Shown: positions 16,855 to 28,567 of the stretch, piece by piece
Layout: the number at the start of each line of letters is the position of its first letter
Numbering within the stretch: the first letter of the stretch is position 1
NCBI RefSeq assembly: GCF_009764265.1
Contig: NZ_RWIR01000016.1
Location: forward strand, 1-64,000
Reading direction: 5' to 3'
DNA length: 64,000 nt
Source: Pseudomonas sp. PB101
GTDB taxonomy: Bacteria > Pseudomonadota > Gammaproteobacteria > Pseudomonadales > Pseudomonadaceae
Program-made: the position numbers and the translations under genes
Notes under the pieces: generated by a model
Databases searched by the model: none
Told to the model about the DNA's origin: nothing
Seen by the model: only the letters and a program-made list of their open reading frames with translations

Positions 16855-18852
16855 TCAGTCTTCCAGCAGCTCTTCAGCCTGACCCAGGATGTTTTCCAGG
16901 GTGAAGCCGAACTCTTCGAACAAGGCAGGCGCAGGCGCCGACTCGCCGTAGGTGGTCATGCCGATCACGCGGCCTTCCAGGCCCACGTACTTGTACCAGT
17001 AGTCCGCATGAGAAGCCTCGATGGCGATACGGGCGCTGACCTGCAACGGCAGGACCGCTTGCTTGTAGCCGGCGTCCTGGGCATCGAACACGCTGGTGCA
17101 CGGCATGGAAACCACGCGAACCTTGCGGCCCTGTTCGGTCAGTTTGTCGAAGGCCTGGACGGCCAGGCCGACTTCCGAACCGGTAGCGATCAGGATCAGC
17201 TCAGGCTCGCCCGCGCAGTCTTTGAGCACATAACCACCACGGCTGATGTCGGCGATCTGGCCGGCATCACGGGTTTGGTGCTGCAGGTTCTGACGCGAGA
17301 AGATCAGGGCCGAAGGACCGTCCTTGCGCTCCAGTGCGTACTTCCAGCTCACCGCCGATTCAACGGCGTCAGCCGGACGCCAGGTATCGAGGTTCGGCGT
17401 GCAGCGCAGGCTGGCCAGTTGCTCAATTGGCTGGTGAGTCGGGCCGTCTTCGCCCAGACCGATGGAGTCGTGGGTGTAGACGTGGATCACACGCTGCTTC
17501 ATCAGCGCGGACATGCGCACTGCGTTGCGCGCGTATTCCATGAACATCAGGAAGGTCGCGCCGTAAGGCACCAGGCCGCCGTGCAGGGCAACGCCGTTCA
17601 TGATCGCGGTCATGCCGAACTCGCGCACGCCGTAATACATGTAGTTACCGCTGGCATCTTCGGCGGTGACGCCTTTGCAACCTTTCCACAGGGTCAGGTT
17701 GGAACCGGCCAGGTCAGCCGAGCCGCCGAGGAACTCAGGCAGCAGCGGGCCGAACGCGTTCAGGGCGTTCTGGCTGGCTTTACGGCTGGCGATGGTTTCG
17801 CCCTTGGCAGCCACTTCGGCGATGTAGGCCGAGGCTTTTTCGCTGAAGTCAGCCGGCAGTTCGCCGCTCAGACGACGGATCAGCTCGTTGGCTTCGGTCG
17901 GGAACGCGGCGGAGTAGGCAGCGAAACGCTGGTCCCACTCGGCTTCGACAGCTTTACCGGCTTCCTTGGCGTCCCACTCGGCGTAGATATCGGCCGGGAT
18001 TTCGAACGGGCCGTGGTTCCACTTCAGCGCCGCACGGGTCAGGGCGATTTCCGCGTCACCCAATGGGGCGCCGTGGCAGTCTTCCTTGCCTTGCTTGTTC
18101 GGCGAACCGAAACCGATGGTGGTCTTGCAGCAGATCAGGGTTGGCTGCGCGCTCTTGCGGGCCGTCTCGATCGCGGTCTTGATCTCTTCCGGGTCGTGAC
18201 CGTCAACGTTGCGGATCACTTGCCAGTTGTAGGACTCAAAACGCTTCGGGGTGTCGTCGGTGAACCAGCCTTCGACTTCGCCATCGATGGAGATGCCGTT
18301 GTCATCGTAGAAGGCGATCAGTTTGCCCAGGCCCAGGGTACCGGCCAGGGAAGCGACTTCGTGGGAAATGCCTTCCATCATGCAGCCATCACCCAGGAAC
18401 ACATAGGTGTGGTGGTCGACGATGTCGTGACCGGGACGGTTGAATTGCGCCGCCATGACTTTTTCAGCCAGGGCAAAACCCACGGCGTTGGCCAGGCCCT
18501 GGCCCAGTGGACCGGTGGTGGTTTCCACGCCCGGGGTGTAGCCGAGTTCCGGGTGGCCCGGGGTGCGGCTGTGCAGTTGACGGAACTGCTTGAGGTCATC
18601 GATCGACAGGTCGTAGCCGGTCAGGTGCAGCAGCGAGTAGATCAACATCGAGCCGTGACCGTTGGACAGTACGAAGCGGTCACGGTCGGCGAACGATGGA
18701 TTGCTCGGGTTGTGCTTGAGGTAGTCGCGCCAAAGTACCTCGGCGATATCCGCCATACCCATAGGGGCACCGGGATGGCCGCTGTTGGCTTTTTGCACGG
18801 CATCCATGCTGAGGGCACGAATGGCGTTGGCACGCTCACGACGGCTAGGCAT
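16855..18852 (-). CDS. tkt: Transketolase
   Basis: Thiamine-diphosphate enzyme of 665 residues that moves two-carbon ketol units in the pentose phosphate pathway and makes erythrose 4-phosphate for the neighbouring Epd. The transketolase signature [24 protein letters not shown] is at the N-terminus (key parts RALSMDAV and SGHPGAP), the ThDP motif GDGCMMEG is present with NGISIDG downstream, and the pyrimidine-domain motif [15 protein letters not shown] is intact. ATG 18852 is the normal start ([12 protein letters not shown]); the frame runs on to 18903 without support. It is divergent from the SahR-like gene. Confidence 0.97.
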   Translation of the reverse strand: MPSRRERANAIRALSMDAVQKANSGHPGAPMGMADIAEVLWRDYLKHNPSNPSFADRDRFVLSNGHGSMLIYSLLHLTGYDLSIDDLKQFRQLHSRTPGHPELGYTPGVETTTGPLGQGLANAVGFALAEKVMAAQFNRPGHDIVDHHTYVFLGDGCMMEGISHEVASLAGTLGLGKLIAFYDDNGISIDGEVEGWFTDDTPKRFESYNWQVIRNVDGHDPEEIKTAIETARKSAQPTLICCKTTIGFGSPNKQGKEDCHGAPLGDAEIALTRAALKWNHGPFEIPADIYAEWDAKEAGKAVEAEWDQRFAAYSAAFPTEANELIRRLSGELPADFSEKASAYIAEVAAKGETIASRKASQNALNAFGPLLPEFLGGSADLAGSNLTLWKGCKGVTAEDASGNYMYYGVREFGMTAIMNGVALHGGLVPYGATFLMFMEYARNAVRMSALMKQRVIHVYTHDSIGLGEDGPTHQPIEQLASLRCTPNLDTWRPADAVESAVSWKYALERKDGPSALIFSRQNLQHQTRDAGQIADISRGGYVLKDCAGEPELILIATGSEVGLAVQAFDKLTEQGRKVRVVSMPCTSVFDAQDAGYKQAVLPLQVSARIAIEASHADYWYKYVGLEGRVIGMTTYGESAPAPALFEEFGFTLENILGQAEELLED

Positions 18853-19045
18853 CGCTGTTCTCCTGGGGGCTTGAATAAAACGAAACGGAAAAAAGGCGAG
18901 CATTTTCCCTCACCGGGCCGCCTCGGGGCAATGACAGATAGTCATCTGGAGACGTTTTTCCAACGGATAACGGTGGTTTCGGCTGATGAATCCTTTCCGC
19001 CATCCGTTTGTAGAGTTAACCATCCCGTAAGAAGTGCCATCTATC

Positions 19046-19075
19046 GAGCAATATCAAAACTTTTTGATATTGCTC
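19046..19075. promoter_or_regulatory. Perfect 14-bp palindrome, candidate SahR operator
   Basis: GAGCAATATCAAAA and TTTTGATATTGCTC are exact inverted repeats around a central CT. It lies about 40 bases upstream of the ArsR-type regulator gene, just upstream of its likely -35 box. The core ATATCAAAA..TTTTGATAT resembles, from memory, the palindrome reported for SahR regulators of the methionine cycle. That match needs checking. Confidence 0.65.
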
Positions 19076-19076
19076 T

Positions 19077-19104
19077 TGCGATGCCTTCGACCCGTGACTA
19101 GACT
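19077..19104 (+). promoter_or_regulatory. Promoter of the SahR-like regulator gene
   Basis: TTGCGA at 19077-19082 and TAGACT at 19099-19104 with 16-base spacing. Transcription would begin near 19111, only about 3 bases before the ATG at 19114, so the message may be leaderless. Confidence 0.5.
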
Positions 19105-19113
19105 GCCGGCCTT

Positions 19114-20109
19114 ATGAATTTACGCGTGCCCTCCATTCAGCATGACGATTGCGATGAGCTGGCAGCCTTGTGCAAGGCTGGCGGCGATCCCCTGCGGCTG
19201 AATGTCTTGCGCGCACTGGCCAACGACTCGTTCGGCGTGCTGGAGCTGGCGCAGATCTTCGGCATCGGCCAGTCAGGCATGAGCCACCACCTCAAGGTCC
19301 TGGCCCAGGCCGACCTGGTGGCAACGCGCCGTGAAGGCAATGCGATTTTCTACCGTCGCGCCCTGCCCCACACCGAGTTATTGGGCGGCAAATTGCACGC
19401 AGCCCTGCTCGAAGAAGTGGACAACCTGACGCTGCCAGCCGACGTACAGTCGCGCATCGCCCAGGTCCACGGGCAACGCGCAGCGGCCAGCCAGGACTTT
19501 TTCTCACGGGTCGCGGAGAAGTTTCGCGCCCAGCAAGACTTGATCGCCGGCCTGCCGCAGTACCGCGAGAGCGTGGTGGCCCTGCTCGACAAGCTGAGCT
19601 TCGACAAAGACGCCACGGCCATCGAAGTCGGCCCCGGCGACGGTGCATTCCTGCCGGAACTGGCGCGCCGCTTTGCGCAGGTCACGGCACTGGACAACAG
19701 CACCGCGATGCTCGAACTGGCGCGCCAGGTCTGCGAACGCGACAAGCTGACTAACGTTAGCCTGCAACTGGCCGATGCATTGAACGGCGTCAGCCTCAAG
19801 GCCGATTGCGTGGTACTGAACATGGTGCTGCATCATTTTGCCGCGCCGGCCGATGCGCTCAAGCACATGGCCAATTTGCTGCAACCAGGCGGTAGCCTGT
19901 TAGTGACAGAGTTATGTAGCCACAACCAGAGTTGGGCCAAGGAGGCCTGCGGTGATCTCTGGCTGGGGTTTGAACAGGACGATCTGGCCCGTTGGGCCAC
20001 CGCTGCGGGACTCGTTCCCGGGGAAAGCCTCTATGTAGGCTTACGTAATGGTTTCCAGATCCAGGTCCGCCATTTTCAGCGGCCGGCTGGCGACACTCAC
20101 CATCGGTAA
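19114..20109 (+). CDS. SahR-like ArsR regulator with methyltransferase domain
   Basis: Transcription factor of 331 residues with two parts. Residues ~12-100 form an ArsR-type winged helix (recognition region LELAQIFGIGQSGMSHHLKVL); residues ~140-320 form a class I SAM-binding methyltransferase fold (VEVGPGDGAFLPEL, then VVLNMVLHHF). There are no metal-binding cysteines of the usual ArsR type. Fused proteins of this kind next to metK are known as SahR, which senses S-adenosylhomocysteine; here this is inferred from domain order and context. metK starts 18 bases downstream. No ribosome-binding site precedes ATG 19114. The catalytic activity of the methyltransferase part is doubtful. Confidence 0.82.
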   Translation: MNLRVPSIQHDDCDELAALCKAGGDPLRLNVLRALANDSFGVLELAQIFGIGQSGMSHHLKVLAQADLVATRREGNAIFYRRALPHTELLGGKLHAALLEEVDNLTLPADVQSRIAQVHGQRAAASQDFFSRVAEKFRAQQDLIAGLPQYRESVVALLDKLSFDKDATAIEVGPGDGAFLPELARRFAQVTALDNSTAMLELARQVCERDKLTNVSLQLADALNGVSLKADCVVLNMVLHHFAAPADALKHMANLLQPGGSLLVTELCSHNQSWAKEACGDLWLGFEQDDLARWATAAGLVPGESLYVGLRNGFQIQVRHFQRPAGDTHHR

Positions 20110-20127
20110 TTTCAGGAAAACATCGAG

Positions 20128-21318
<1,191 letters not shown>

Positions 21319-21336
21319 GACGCCCCCGCAACACCC

Positions 21337-21373
21337 AAAGCCCCGCACGGTTCGCGCCCTGCGGGGCTTTTTA
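21337..21373 (+). terminator. Rho-independent terminator of metK
   Basis: AAAGCCCCGCA and TGCGGGGCTTT arms with a 12-base loop, followed by a T-run, 20 bases after the metK stop. Confidence 0.92.
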
Positions 21374-21401
21374 TTGGGGCTTTCAGCGTGGGCATGGCCC
21401 C

Positions 21402-21503
21402 TTGCAGGAGCCGGCTTGCCGGCGATGGTCGTTAACGATAATGCGCATGAGCTGGATAAACGCGGCGCACTTGAGTCCATCGCCGGCAAGCCGGCTCCTA
21501 CAG
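21402..21503. repeat. REP doublet (GCCGGCTTGCCGGC class)
   Basis: Arms GGAGCCGGCTTGCCGGCGATGG and its complement. The spacer contains CGTTAACGAT and TGGATAAACGCGGCGC, both of which recur in reverse in the repeat inside chpA. Confidence 0.93.
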
Positions 21504-21594
21504 TTTCCCGGTAATCGCTTTACACCGCGAAGAGGCCCGCCCTGGCATCGGAAACACCCGGCAAAACACCCCCTCGCGACACCACTGATGCTGA

Positions 21595-23313
<1,719 letters not shown>

Positions 23314-23409
23314 CGGTCAGCCTTGCGCCTGGCGGGAACCCCAGGGGGACTGCCGGGCTCCAACAAGCCATCGCCACACCGGCCGCTTGCTTTCTTACAT
23401 GGAGCTTTT

Positions 23410-23805
23410 ATGAAATTTCTTTCACCGCTCGCCCTGTTGGCCCTTTGCAGTGTGCTGGCCACCCCGTTGATGGCAGACGAAGAAGCACCGGGGTTGACCG
23501 GTTGCGCTGCCAAGAAGCAAGGCATCGTCAATCAGATCGAATTGGCCAAGGTTCACGGCAACGCCGACCAGCAGGCAGGCCTGGAAAAAGCCCTGAGCGA
23601 AGTCGAAGCGAACTGCACCGACGCCTCGCTGAAGAAAGAACGGGAAAACAAGGTGCTCGACGCCCGGCATGAAGTCAGCAAGCGTCAGACAGACCTCGAC
23701 AAGGCCATGAGCAAGGGCGACCCAGAAAAGATCAACAAGCGCAAAGACAAGCTCGCCGATGCCCGCAAGGAATTGCAGGATGCACTGGATGAACTGGACA
23801 AGTAA
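23410..23805 (+). CDS. DUF1090 periplasmic protein (YqjC-like)
   Basis: Small exported protein of 131 residues. A signal peptide (MKFLSPLALLALCSVLATPLMA) is followed by GLTGCAAKKQGIVNQI and a long, highly charged helical region that looks like a coiled coil (KKERENKVLDARHEVSKRQ, then KRKDKLADARKELQDALDEL). Two cysteines (GCAAK and EANCTDA) match the DUF1090 pattern of E. coli YqjC. The function is unknown. GGAG at 23401 sets ATG 23410 as start. It is a single gene between ligB and a REP doublet. Confidence 0.85.
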   Translation: MKFLSPLALLALCSVLATPLMADEEAPGLTGCAAKKQGIVNQIELAKVHGNADQQAGLEKALSEVEANCTDASLKKERENKVLDARHEVSKRQTDLDKAMSKGDPEKINKRKDKLADARKELQDALDELDK

Positions 23806-23846
23806 GAGCGGGTAAAAGCCCAGGATTCATGGTGCTATCAGAACCG

Positions 23847-23940
23847 CCTTCGCGGGCAAGCCCGCTCCCACAGGGTTTTGGGTGTACACAAAGTCTATGT
23901 TCACCACAAAAACCTGTGGGAGCGGGCTTGCCCGCGAAGG
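23847..23940. repeat. REP doublet (GGGCAAGCCC class)
   Basis: Arms CCTTCGCGGGCAAGCCCGCTCC and its complement around a ~45-base spacer. It lies between the convergent DUF1090 and cytochrome genes. Confidence 0.93.
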
Positions 23941-23955
23941 CATCAGCAACACCAA

Positions 23956-24405
23956 TCAATGATCCCGAAACGCCTTATGACACGCACTGCAAGCATCTTC
24001 GACCTTTTGCACCGCCGGCCCCAGGTTGCTGGCTTTGTAAGGCTGAACCTGGCTGGCGATCACCAACTCGCCGGTGGCGGTTTCAAGGTCGCGGGCCATG
24101 CCCTGGAAGCGCGCCTGCTGCTCCCAGACATCGCTCTTGGCGCTGGTGTGATCTTCCTCGCGCACTTGCGGGAAATGCTGCCACGGTTCATGGGACAACG
24201 CATCGAGCTTCACCGCACCCTCGGCGAACTTCGGACCATCGAATGGAATGCGCCCACGCAACATGCCGCCCAGGTCTTCGCCGGTCTTGAGCATCTGCTT
24301 GAAAATGGCCTTGCGCTGGCCCAGCGGCGAGTTGGGGTCGATACCGCCACACGCGGACAACGTCAGGCAGGCCAGCAATACAACAGAAAGTCTTTTAAGA
24401 GTCAT
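23956..24405 (-). CDS. c-type cytochrome lipoprotein (cytochrome c'/c556 type)
   Basis: Predicted heme-containing lipoprotein of 149 residues. The signal peptide ends at LSAC (Cys19). The heme site CSACH (Cys139, Cys142, His143) lies at the extreme C-terminus, the hallmark of four-helix class II cytochromes such as c' and c556. FKQMLKTGEDLGGMLRG near the N-terminus would supply the axial ligand region (Met). Likely a periplasmic, membrane-tethered electron carrier; the partner is unknown. It is divergent from mltA, 128 bases away. Confidence 0.82.
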   Translation of the reverse strand: MTLKRLSVVLLACLTLSACGGIDPNSPLGQRKAIFKQMLKTGEDLGGMLRGRIPFDGPKFAEGAVKLDALSHEPWQHFPQVREEDHTSAKSDVWEQQARFQGMARDLETATGELVIASQVQPYKASNLGPAVQKVEDACSACHKAFRDH

Positions 24406-24533
24406 GGTGGCTTCAGGTCACGGGAAACGGCGGCCAGTATCCTCGCGTCATCGGCAAAGACCAATAGCCCTATTATCAATAAGGGTTGTTTGAGCGCATG
24501 AAGCACTCGGGCAACCGGCAAAGGAATCACTCC

Positions 24534-25718
24534 ATGAACAGCCGCTTCAAGGCCTGGCGTCACAGCCTGGCCTGGACCCTGCCGATGGTGGCCCTGCTCG
24601 CAGGCTGCACCGGTGGCGACAAGCAACAACCGAAAACCCATGCCCTGGCCACCTACTCCAGCGCCACATGGGAAGCGCTGCCGGCGGTGTCCGACAACGA
24701 CCTGGTTGCCGGTTTCGGTTCGTGGCGCAGCGCCTGCACCCGCCTCAAGGCCGATCCGGTCTGGGGTGGCACCTGTGCGGCAGCTGCCAACGTGCCGCAA
24801 ACCGCCAGCGACATTCGCGGCTTTCTCAAACAGAACCTGGATGTCTATGGCCTGCGCGCCGCCAACGACAACCCCAACGGCTTGATCACCGGCTACTACG
24901 AGCCGGTCTATCCCGGCAGCCTGACCCAGACCAGCGTTGCCAACGTCCCGGTCTATGGCGTGCCCGAAGACATGATCATCGTCGCCCTCGACAGCATTTA
25001 CCCGGAACTCAAGGGCAAACGCCTGCGCGGTCGACTCGAAGGTCGCGTGCTCAAACCGTACGACGATGCGGCAACCATCGAAAGCAAAGGGGTCAAGGCG
25101 CCGGTCGTGGCCTGGCTGACCGACCCGATGAACCTGCAGTTCCTGCAAATCCAGGGGTCGGGGCGTATCCAGCTCGATGACGGCCGGCAGTTGCGCATCG
25201 CCTATGCCGATCAGAACGGCCATCCGTATCGGCCGATCGGCCGCTGGCTGGTGGAACAGGGCGAGCTGAAAAAGGAAGACGTGACCATGGGCGCGATCAG
25301 TACCTGGGCCAAGGCCAATCCGTCACGGATTCCCGAACTGCTCGGCAGCAACCCCAGCTACGTGTTCTTCACCCGTAACCCGGACAGCAACGAAGGTCCG
25401 CGCGGTTCGCTGAACGTACCGCTGACCGCCGGTTACAGCGCGGCGGTGGATCGCAAGGTGATTCCGCTGGGCAGCCTGTTGTGGCTGTCCACCACCAAAC
25501 CGGACGGTACCGCGCTGGTTCGGCCTGTGGCAGCCCAGGACACCGGCGGCGCAATTGCCGGTGAAGTCCGCGCGGATCTGTTCTGGGGTACCGGTGATGC
25601 GGCCGGACAACTGGCCGGGGACATGAAGCAGCAGGGACAGATCTGGATGCTCTGGCCTAAAGGCGCAGCGTTGCCGCAAGTGCCGCAGGTGGCAGATGCC
25701 GAGAAGACCAAACCCTGA
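24534..25718 (+). CDS. mltA: Membrane-bound lytic murein transglycosylase A
   Basis: Outer-membrane lipoprotein of 394 residues that cleaves peptidoglycan between MurNAc and GlcNAc to form 1,6-anhydro ends. The lipobox LLAGC puts the lipidated Cys at 25. The MltA domain is clear (LITGYYEPVYPGS, QIQGSGRIQLDDG, IAYADQNGHPY), and the 3D-fold domain carries the catalytic Asp in AAQDTGGAI near the C-terminus. AAGGA lies 8 bases upstream of ATG 24534; the frame is open to 24486 but without a signal peptide start. It is a single gene. Confidence 0.94.
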   Translation: MNSRFKAWRHSLAWTLPMVALLAGCTGGDKQQPKTHALATYSSATWEALPAVSDNDLVAGFGSWRSACTRLKADPVWGGTCAAAANVPQTASDIRGFLKQNLDVYGLRAANDNPNGLITGYYEPVYPGSLTQTSVANVPVYGVPEDMIIVALDSIYPELKGKRLRGRLEGRVLKPYDDAATIESKGVKAPVVAWLTDPMNLQFLQIQGSGRIQLDDGRQLRIAYADQNGHPYRPIGRWLVEQGELKKEDVTMGAISTWAKANPSRIPELLGSNPSYVFFTRNPDSNEGPRGSLNVPLTAGYSAAVDRKVIPLGSLLWLSTTKPDGTALVRPVAAQDTGGAIAGEVRADLFWGTGDAAGQLAGDMKQQGQIWMLWPKGAALPQVPQVADAEKTKP

Positions 25719-25720
25719 TC

Positions 25721-25811
25721 TGTAGGAGCCGGCTTGCCGGCGATGGCGGCGGATCGATCGGCAACGATGTTGCCTGACACCCCGCTATCGCCAGCAAGCC
25801 GGCTCCTACAG
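25721..25811. repeat. REP doublet (GCCGGCTTGCCGGC class)
   Basis: TGTAGGAGCCGGCTTGCCGG arm paired with CAGCAAGCCGGCTCCTACA; one arm has a variant base. It lies between convergent mltA and the MAPEG gene. Confidence 0.93.
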
Positions 25812-25851
25812 TTTTTGCCGCGATGAGGCCGCTAAAAACCCTGGAGATCTG

Positions 25852-26235
25852 TCAGGCCGACACCACAAAAAAACTCACGATCAGCCCCATCCCCACGAAC
25901 CACATCAACGACCGCAGCGCCGCCAGGTCCGTCAGATAGAAAATGATGTAGAGCAGACGGCTGGTGATGAACAGCACCGACAACACATTGATTGTCACCA
26001 ATTCAGCGTTGCCCGCCAGGTGCGCCACGATTACCGCGGCGGCAAACGCCGGTGTCACTTCAAAACTGTTCAGCTGCGCCGCATTCGCCCGCTTGCCCAA
26101 ACCCTCCAGTGAGTCGAGAAACCCTCGTGGGTCATGATTGTGTCTCAAACCGTATCCGCCGCTGACCTTCGCCACGGCCGTGCACACATACGGCAGGAAA
26201 ATCGCGATCAAAATGCACCACAGAGCAACCGTCAT
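25852..26235 (-). CDS. MAPEG family membrane protein
   Basis: Small integral membrane protein of 127 residues with four hydrophobic segments, the normal MAPEG topology. The pattern ANAAQLNSFEVTPAFAAAV (Asn/Glu in the loop before helix 2) and SRLLYIIFYLTDLAALRS match the eicosanoid/glutathione-metabolism family. Bacterial members have uncertain roles, possibly glutathione conjugation of hydrophobic compounds. Two ATG-type starts are not in conflict here; the first gives MTVALWCILIAIFLPYV. It lies 49 bases downstream of the EamA gene on the same strand. Confidence 0.83.
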   Translation of the reverse strand: MTVALWCILIAIFLPYVCTAVAKVSGGYGLRHNHDPRGFLDSLEGLGKRANAAQLNSFEVTPAFAAAVIVAHLAGNAELVTINVLSVLFITSRLLYIIFYLTDLAALRSLMWFVGMGLIVSFFVVSA

Positions 26236-26284
26236 AAAGCAGTCCCTTCTTCACGTTATAGAAAATCGATTCCATCGACGGTGA

Positions 26285-27118
26285 TCAAAATTTCATCACC
26301 AGTATGCCGATCATCACAAGGCTACAGGCGAGTAGCCGCGGTCCGCCAAACGGTTCTTTCAGGTAACGCATGCCGAACAGCACCACCAGGATCACACTGA
26401 TCTCGCGCAACGCGGCGGCCTCGGCAATCGAGCCCATCTGCATCGCCCACAGCACCAGAGCGTAGCTGAACAACACGCAGAACCCGACCGCCAGGCCCAG
26501 CCGCCACTGTTCACGCCAGAACAACTTGAATGCCGGACGCTTGCGTACCCAGGCCAGCAACGGAAACGGCCAGGCGCTCAGCAACGTGACCCAGACCAGG
26601 TAATCCAGCGGATGGGACCAGCGCCGCAACGCCTGACCGTCGATGTAGGTGTAGCTACCGATGCACAGGCCGATCAACGCCACCACCGGCAACATCGACC
26701 ACGGCAACCGTGCACCGCCGCCACCCTGCCAGAGCAGGCACAGCATGCCGAACGGGATCAGCAGGATGCCGAAAATCTGCTGATGGGTCAGTACCTCCCC
26801 GGCAAAGATCAGCGTCAGTGCCAGCACCACCAACGGTGACAGACCGCGCATCAGCGGATAAACCAACCCGAGGTCGCCGACCCGATAGGCCTGTATCAGC
26901 AAATAGCGATAGAGCAGCTCGAACGCCGCCGATGCCAGGATCCACGGCCAGATCTCCAGTGGCGGCATGCTCAGGAACGGCAGCATCAGCGCGACAAAGA
27001 GCAGCGCCACGCTGTCCATGCAGGCCACCACCAACAGCCGCTCCGCACTGAATTTGATCAGGGTATTCCACGCCGCATGCAACAGCGCCGCCACCAACAC
27101 CAACGCCGTCGCAAACAC
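26285..27118 (-). CDS. EamA/DMT superfamily transporter
   Basis: Inner-membrane transporter of 277 residues with about ten hydrophobic segments in two EamA repeats. AALLHAAWNTLIKFS opens the first repeat and the second ends in YLKEPFGGPRLLACSLVMIGI, a common EamA ending. Members export amino acids, sugars or other metabolites; the substrate here is unknown. It probably shares a transcript with the MAPEG gene downstream. Confidence 0.85.
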   Translation of the reverse strand: MFATALVLVAALLHAAWNTLIKFSAERLLVVACMDSVALLFVALMLPFLSMPPLEIWPWILASAAFELLYRYLLIQAYRVGDLGLVYPLMRGLSPLVVLALTLIFAGEVLTHQQIFGILLIPFGMLCLLWQGGGGARLPWSMLPVVALIGLCIGSYTYIDGQALRRWSHPLDYLVWVTLLSAWPFPLLAWVRKRPAFKLFWREQWRLGLAVGFCVLFSYALVLWAMQMGSIAEAAALREISVILVVLFGMRYLKEPFGGPRLLACSLVMIGILVMKF

Positions 27119-27146
27119 GGCACACTCCTTATTTTGTCCCGCCCCT

Positions 27147-27213
27147 CTGTAGGAACCGGCTTGCTGGCGATGGCGACCTTAAGAACGCCATCGCCGGCAA
27201 GCCGGCTCCCACA
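27147..27213. repeat. REP doublet upstream of the EamA gene
   Basis: Short doublet with TGTAGGAACCGGCTTGCTGG and its near complement around a ~20-base spacer. It lies between divergent EamA and MFS genes; the other ~180 bases of this gap hold no frame I can support. Confidence 0.9.
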
Positions 27214-27397
27214 AAGGCGATAGAGAATTGATTCGCCATATGTCAGTGGCTGTTTATACTGCAAGCGACCACGCCGCACTCAGTTGCGCACAGACTAATT
27301 CCAATAAAAATTCTGCCCGGCCCGCTCTCATCGAGTACGGTCGTCGGCCTGCGTATGCCTGATCACAGCGTCAAGACTACCGACAGAGACCTTGCGC

Positions 27398-28567
27398 ATG
27401 CCACTCGCCTTGCTTGCCCTCGCTGTTGCCGCTTTCGGCATCGGCACCACTGAATTCGTCATCATGGGCCTGCTGCCCGACGTCGCCCGCGACCTCGGCG
27501 TGAGCATTCCCGATGCCGGGCTGCTGATCACCGGCTATGCCCTGGGCGTGGTGTTCGGCGCACCGGTCCTCGCCGTCGGCACCGCCAACATGCCGCGCAA
27601 GGCCACGCTGCTGGGCATGACGCTGATGTTCATCCTCGGCAACATACTCTGCGCCCTGGCGCCGAACTACGCGACGCTGATGGCCGCGCGAGTGATCACC
27701 GCGCTGTGCCACGGCGCATTTTTCGGCATCGGCTCGGTGGTCGCCGCCGGGTTGGTCGCACCGAACAAACGCGCCCAGGCGATTGCCATGATGTTCACCG
27801 GCCTGACCCTGGCCAACGTGCTCGGCGTGCCACTGGGCACCGCGCTCGGGCAATACGCCGGTTGGCGCTCGACCTTCTGGGCGGTGTCGGTGATCGGTGT
27901 GCTGGCGGCCATTGCGCAGTGGGTCTGGCTGCCGAAAAACATCGCGATGGACAAAGCCAACCTGGCCAGCGAGTTCAAGGTGCTGGGCAAGGCCAACGTA
28001 CTGTTGGCCCTGGGCATGAGTGTGCTGGCCTCAACCAGCCTGTTCAGCGTGTTTACCTACATCGCGCCGATCCTGCAGGACATCACCGGCGTCAGCCCCC
28101 ACGGCGTCACCCTCATGCTGTTGTTGTTCGGCGTTGGCTTGACCGCCGGCAGCATGCTCGGTGGTCGTCTGGCGGACAGCCGCTTGCTGCCTTCGCTGGT
28201 GGGCATGGCGCTGGCGGTGCTGGTGGTGCTGGCGGCATTCACGCAAACCAGTCATTCGGCAATCCCGGCGGCGATCACACTGGTGCTGTGGGGGACGTTC
28301 GCCTTCGCCCTGTGCCCGATCCTGCAACTGCTGATCATCGATCAGGCCCATGAAGCGCCGAACCTCGGCTCGACCCTGAACCAGAGCGCGTTCAACCTCG
28401 GCAACGCGGCCGGGGCATGGATTGGTGGATTAGTGGTGGCCAGCGGCGCCGACCTGGCGGATCTGCCGTGGACGGGTGCGTTGGTCGGCGGGCTCACGGT
28501 GTTGACTGCGCTGTACTTCATCTACCGGCAACGTCGGGGCGCGGTTGCGGTCAATGTGTCCGGCTGA
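27398..28567 (+). CDS. MFS transporter, AraJ-like (DHA1 family)
   Basis: Inner-membrane carrier of 389 residues with 12 likely helices. It opens with LLALAVAAFGIGTTEFVIMGLLPDVA, whose GTTEFVIMGLLP core is typical of the AraJ/YdhP-type DHA1 drug/sugar exporters, and has the motif A-like loop NMPRKATLLG. I start at ATG 27398; a TTG six bases upstream is also in frame. The ribosome-binding site is weak. The 3' end overlaps the tail of the convergent LysR gene by 46 bases. The substrate is unknown. Confidence 0.84.
   Translation: MPLALLALAVAAFGIGTTEFVIMGLLPDVARDLGVSIPDAGLLITGYALGVVFGAPVLAVGTANMPRKATLLGMTLMFILGNILCALAPNYATLMAARVITALCHGAFFGIGSVVAAGLVAPNKRAQAIAMMFTGLTLANVLGVPLGTALGQYAGWRSTFWAVSVIGVLAAIAQWVWLPKNIAMDKANLASEFKVLGKANVLLALGMSVLASTSLFSVFTYIAPILQDITGVSPHGVTLMLLLFGVGLTAGSMLGGRLADSRLLPSLVGMALAVLVVLAAFTQTSHSAIPAAITLVLWGTFAFALCPILQLLIIDQAHEAPNLGSTLNQSAFNLGNAAGAWIGGLVVASGADLADLPWTGALVGGLTVLTALYFIYRQRRGAVAVNVSG

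Noticed and set aside
15646..19101. A 1151-codon open frame on the plus strand, antisense to epd and tkt
   Set aside because: It runs across a REP doublet and two certain genes and has a biased composition typical of antisense frames in GC-rich DNA.
19114..20109. ArsR gene as a metal-resistance regulator
   Set aside because: The usual metal-binding cysteine pair is absent and a methyltransferase domain is fused; the metK context points to SAM/SAH sensing.
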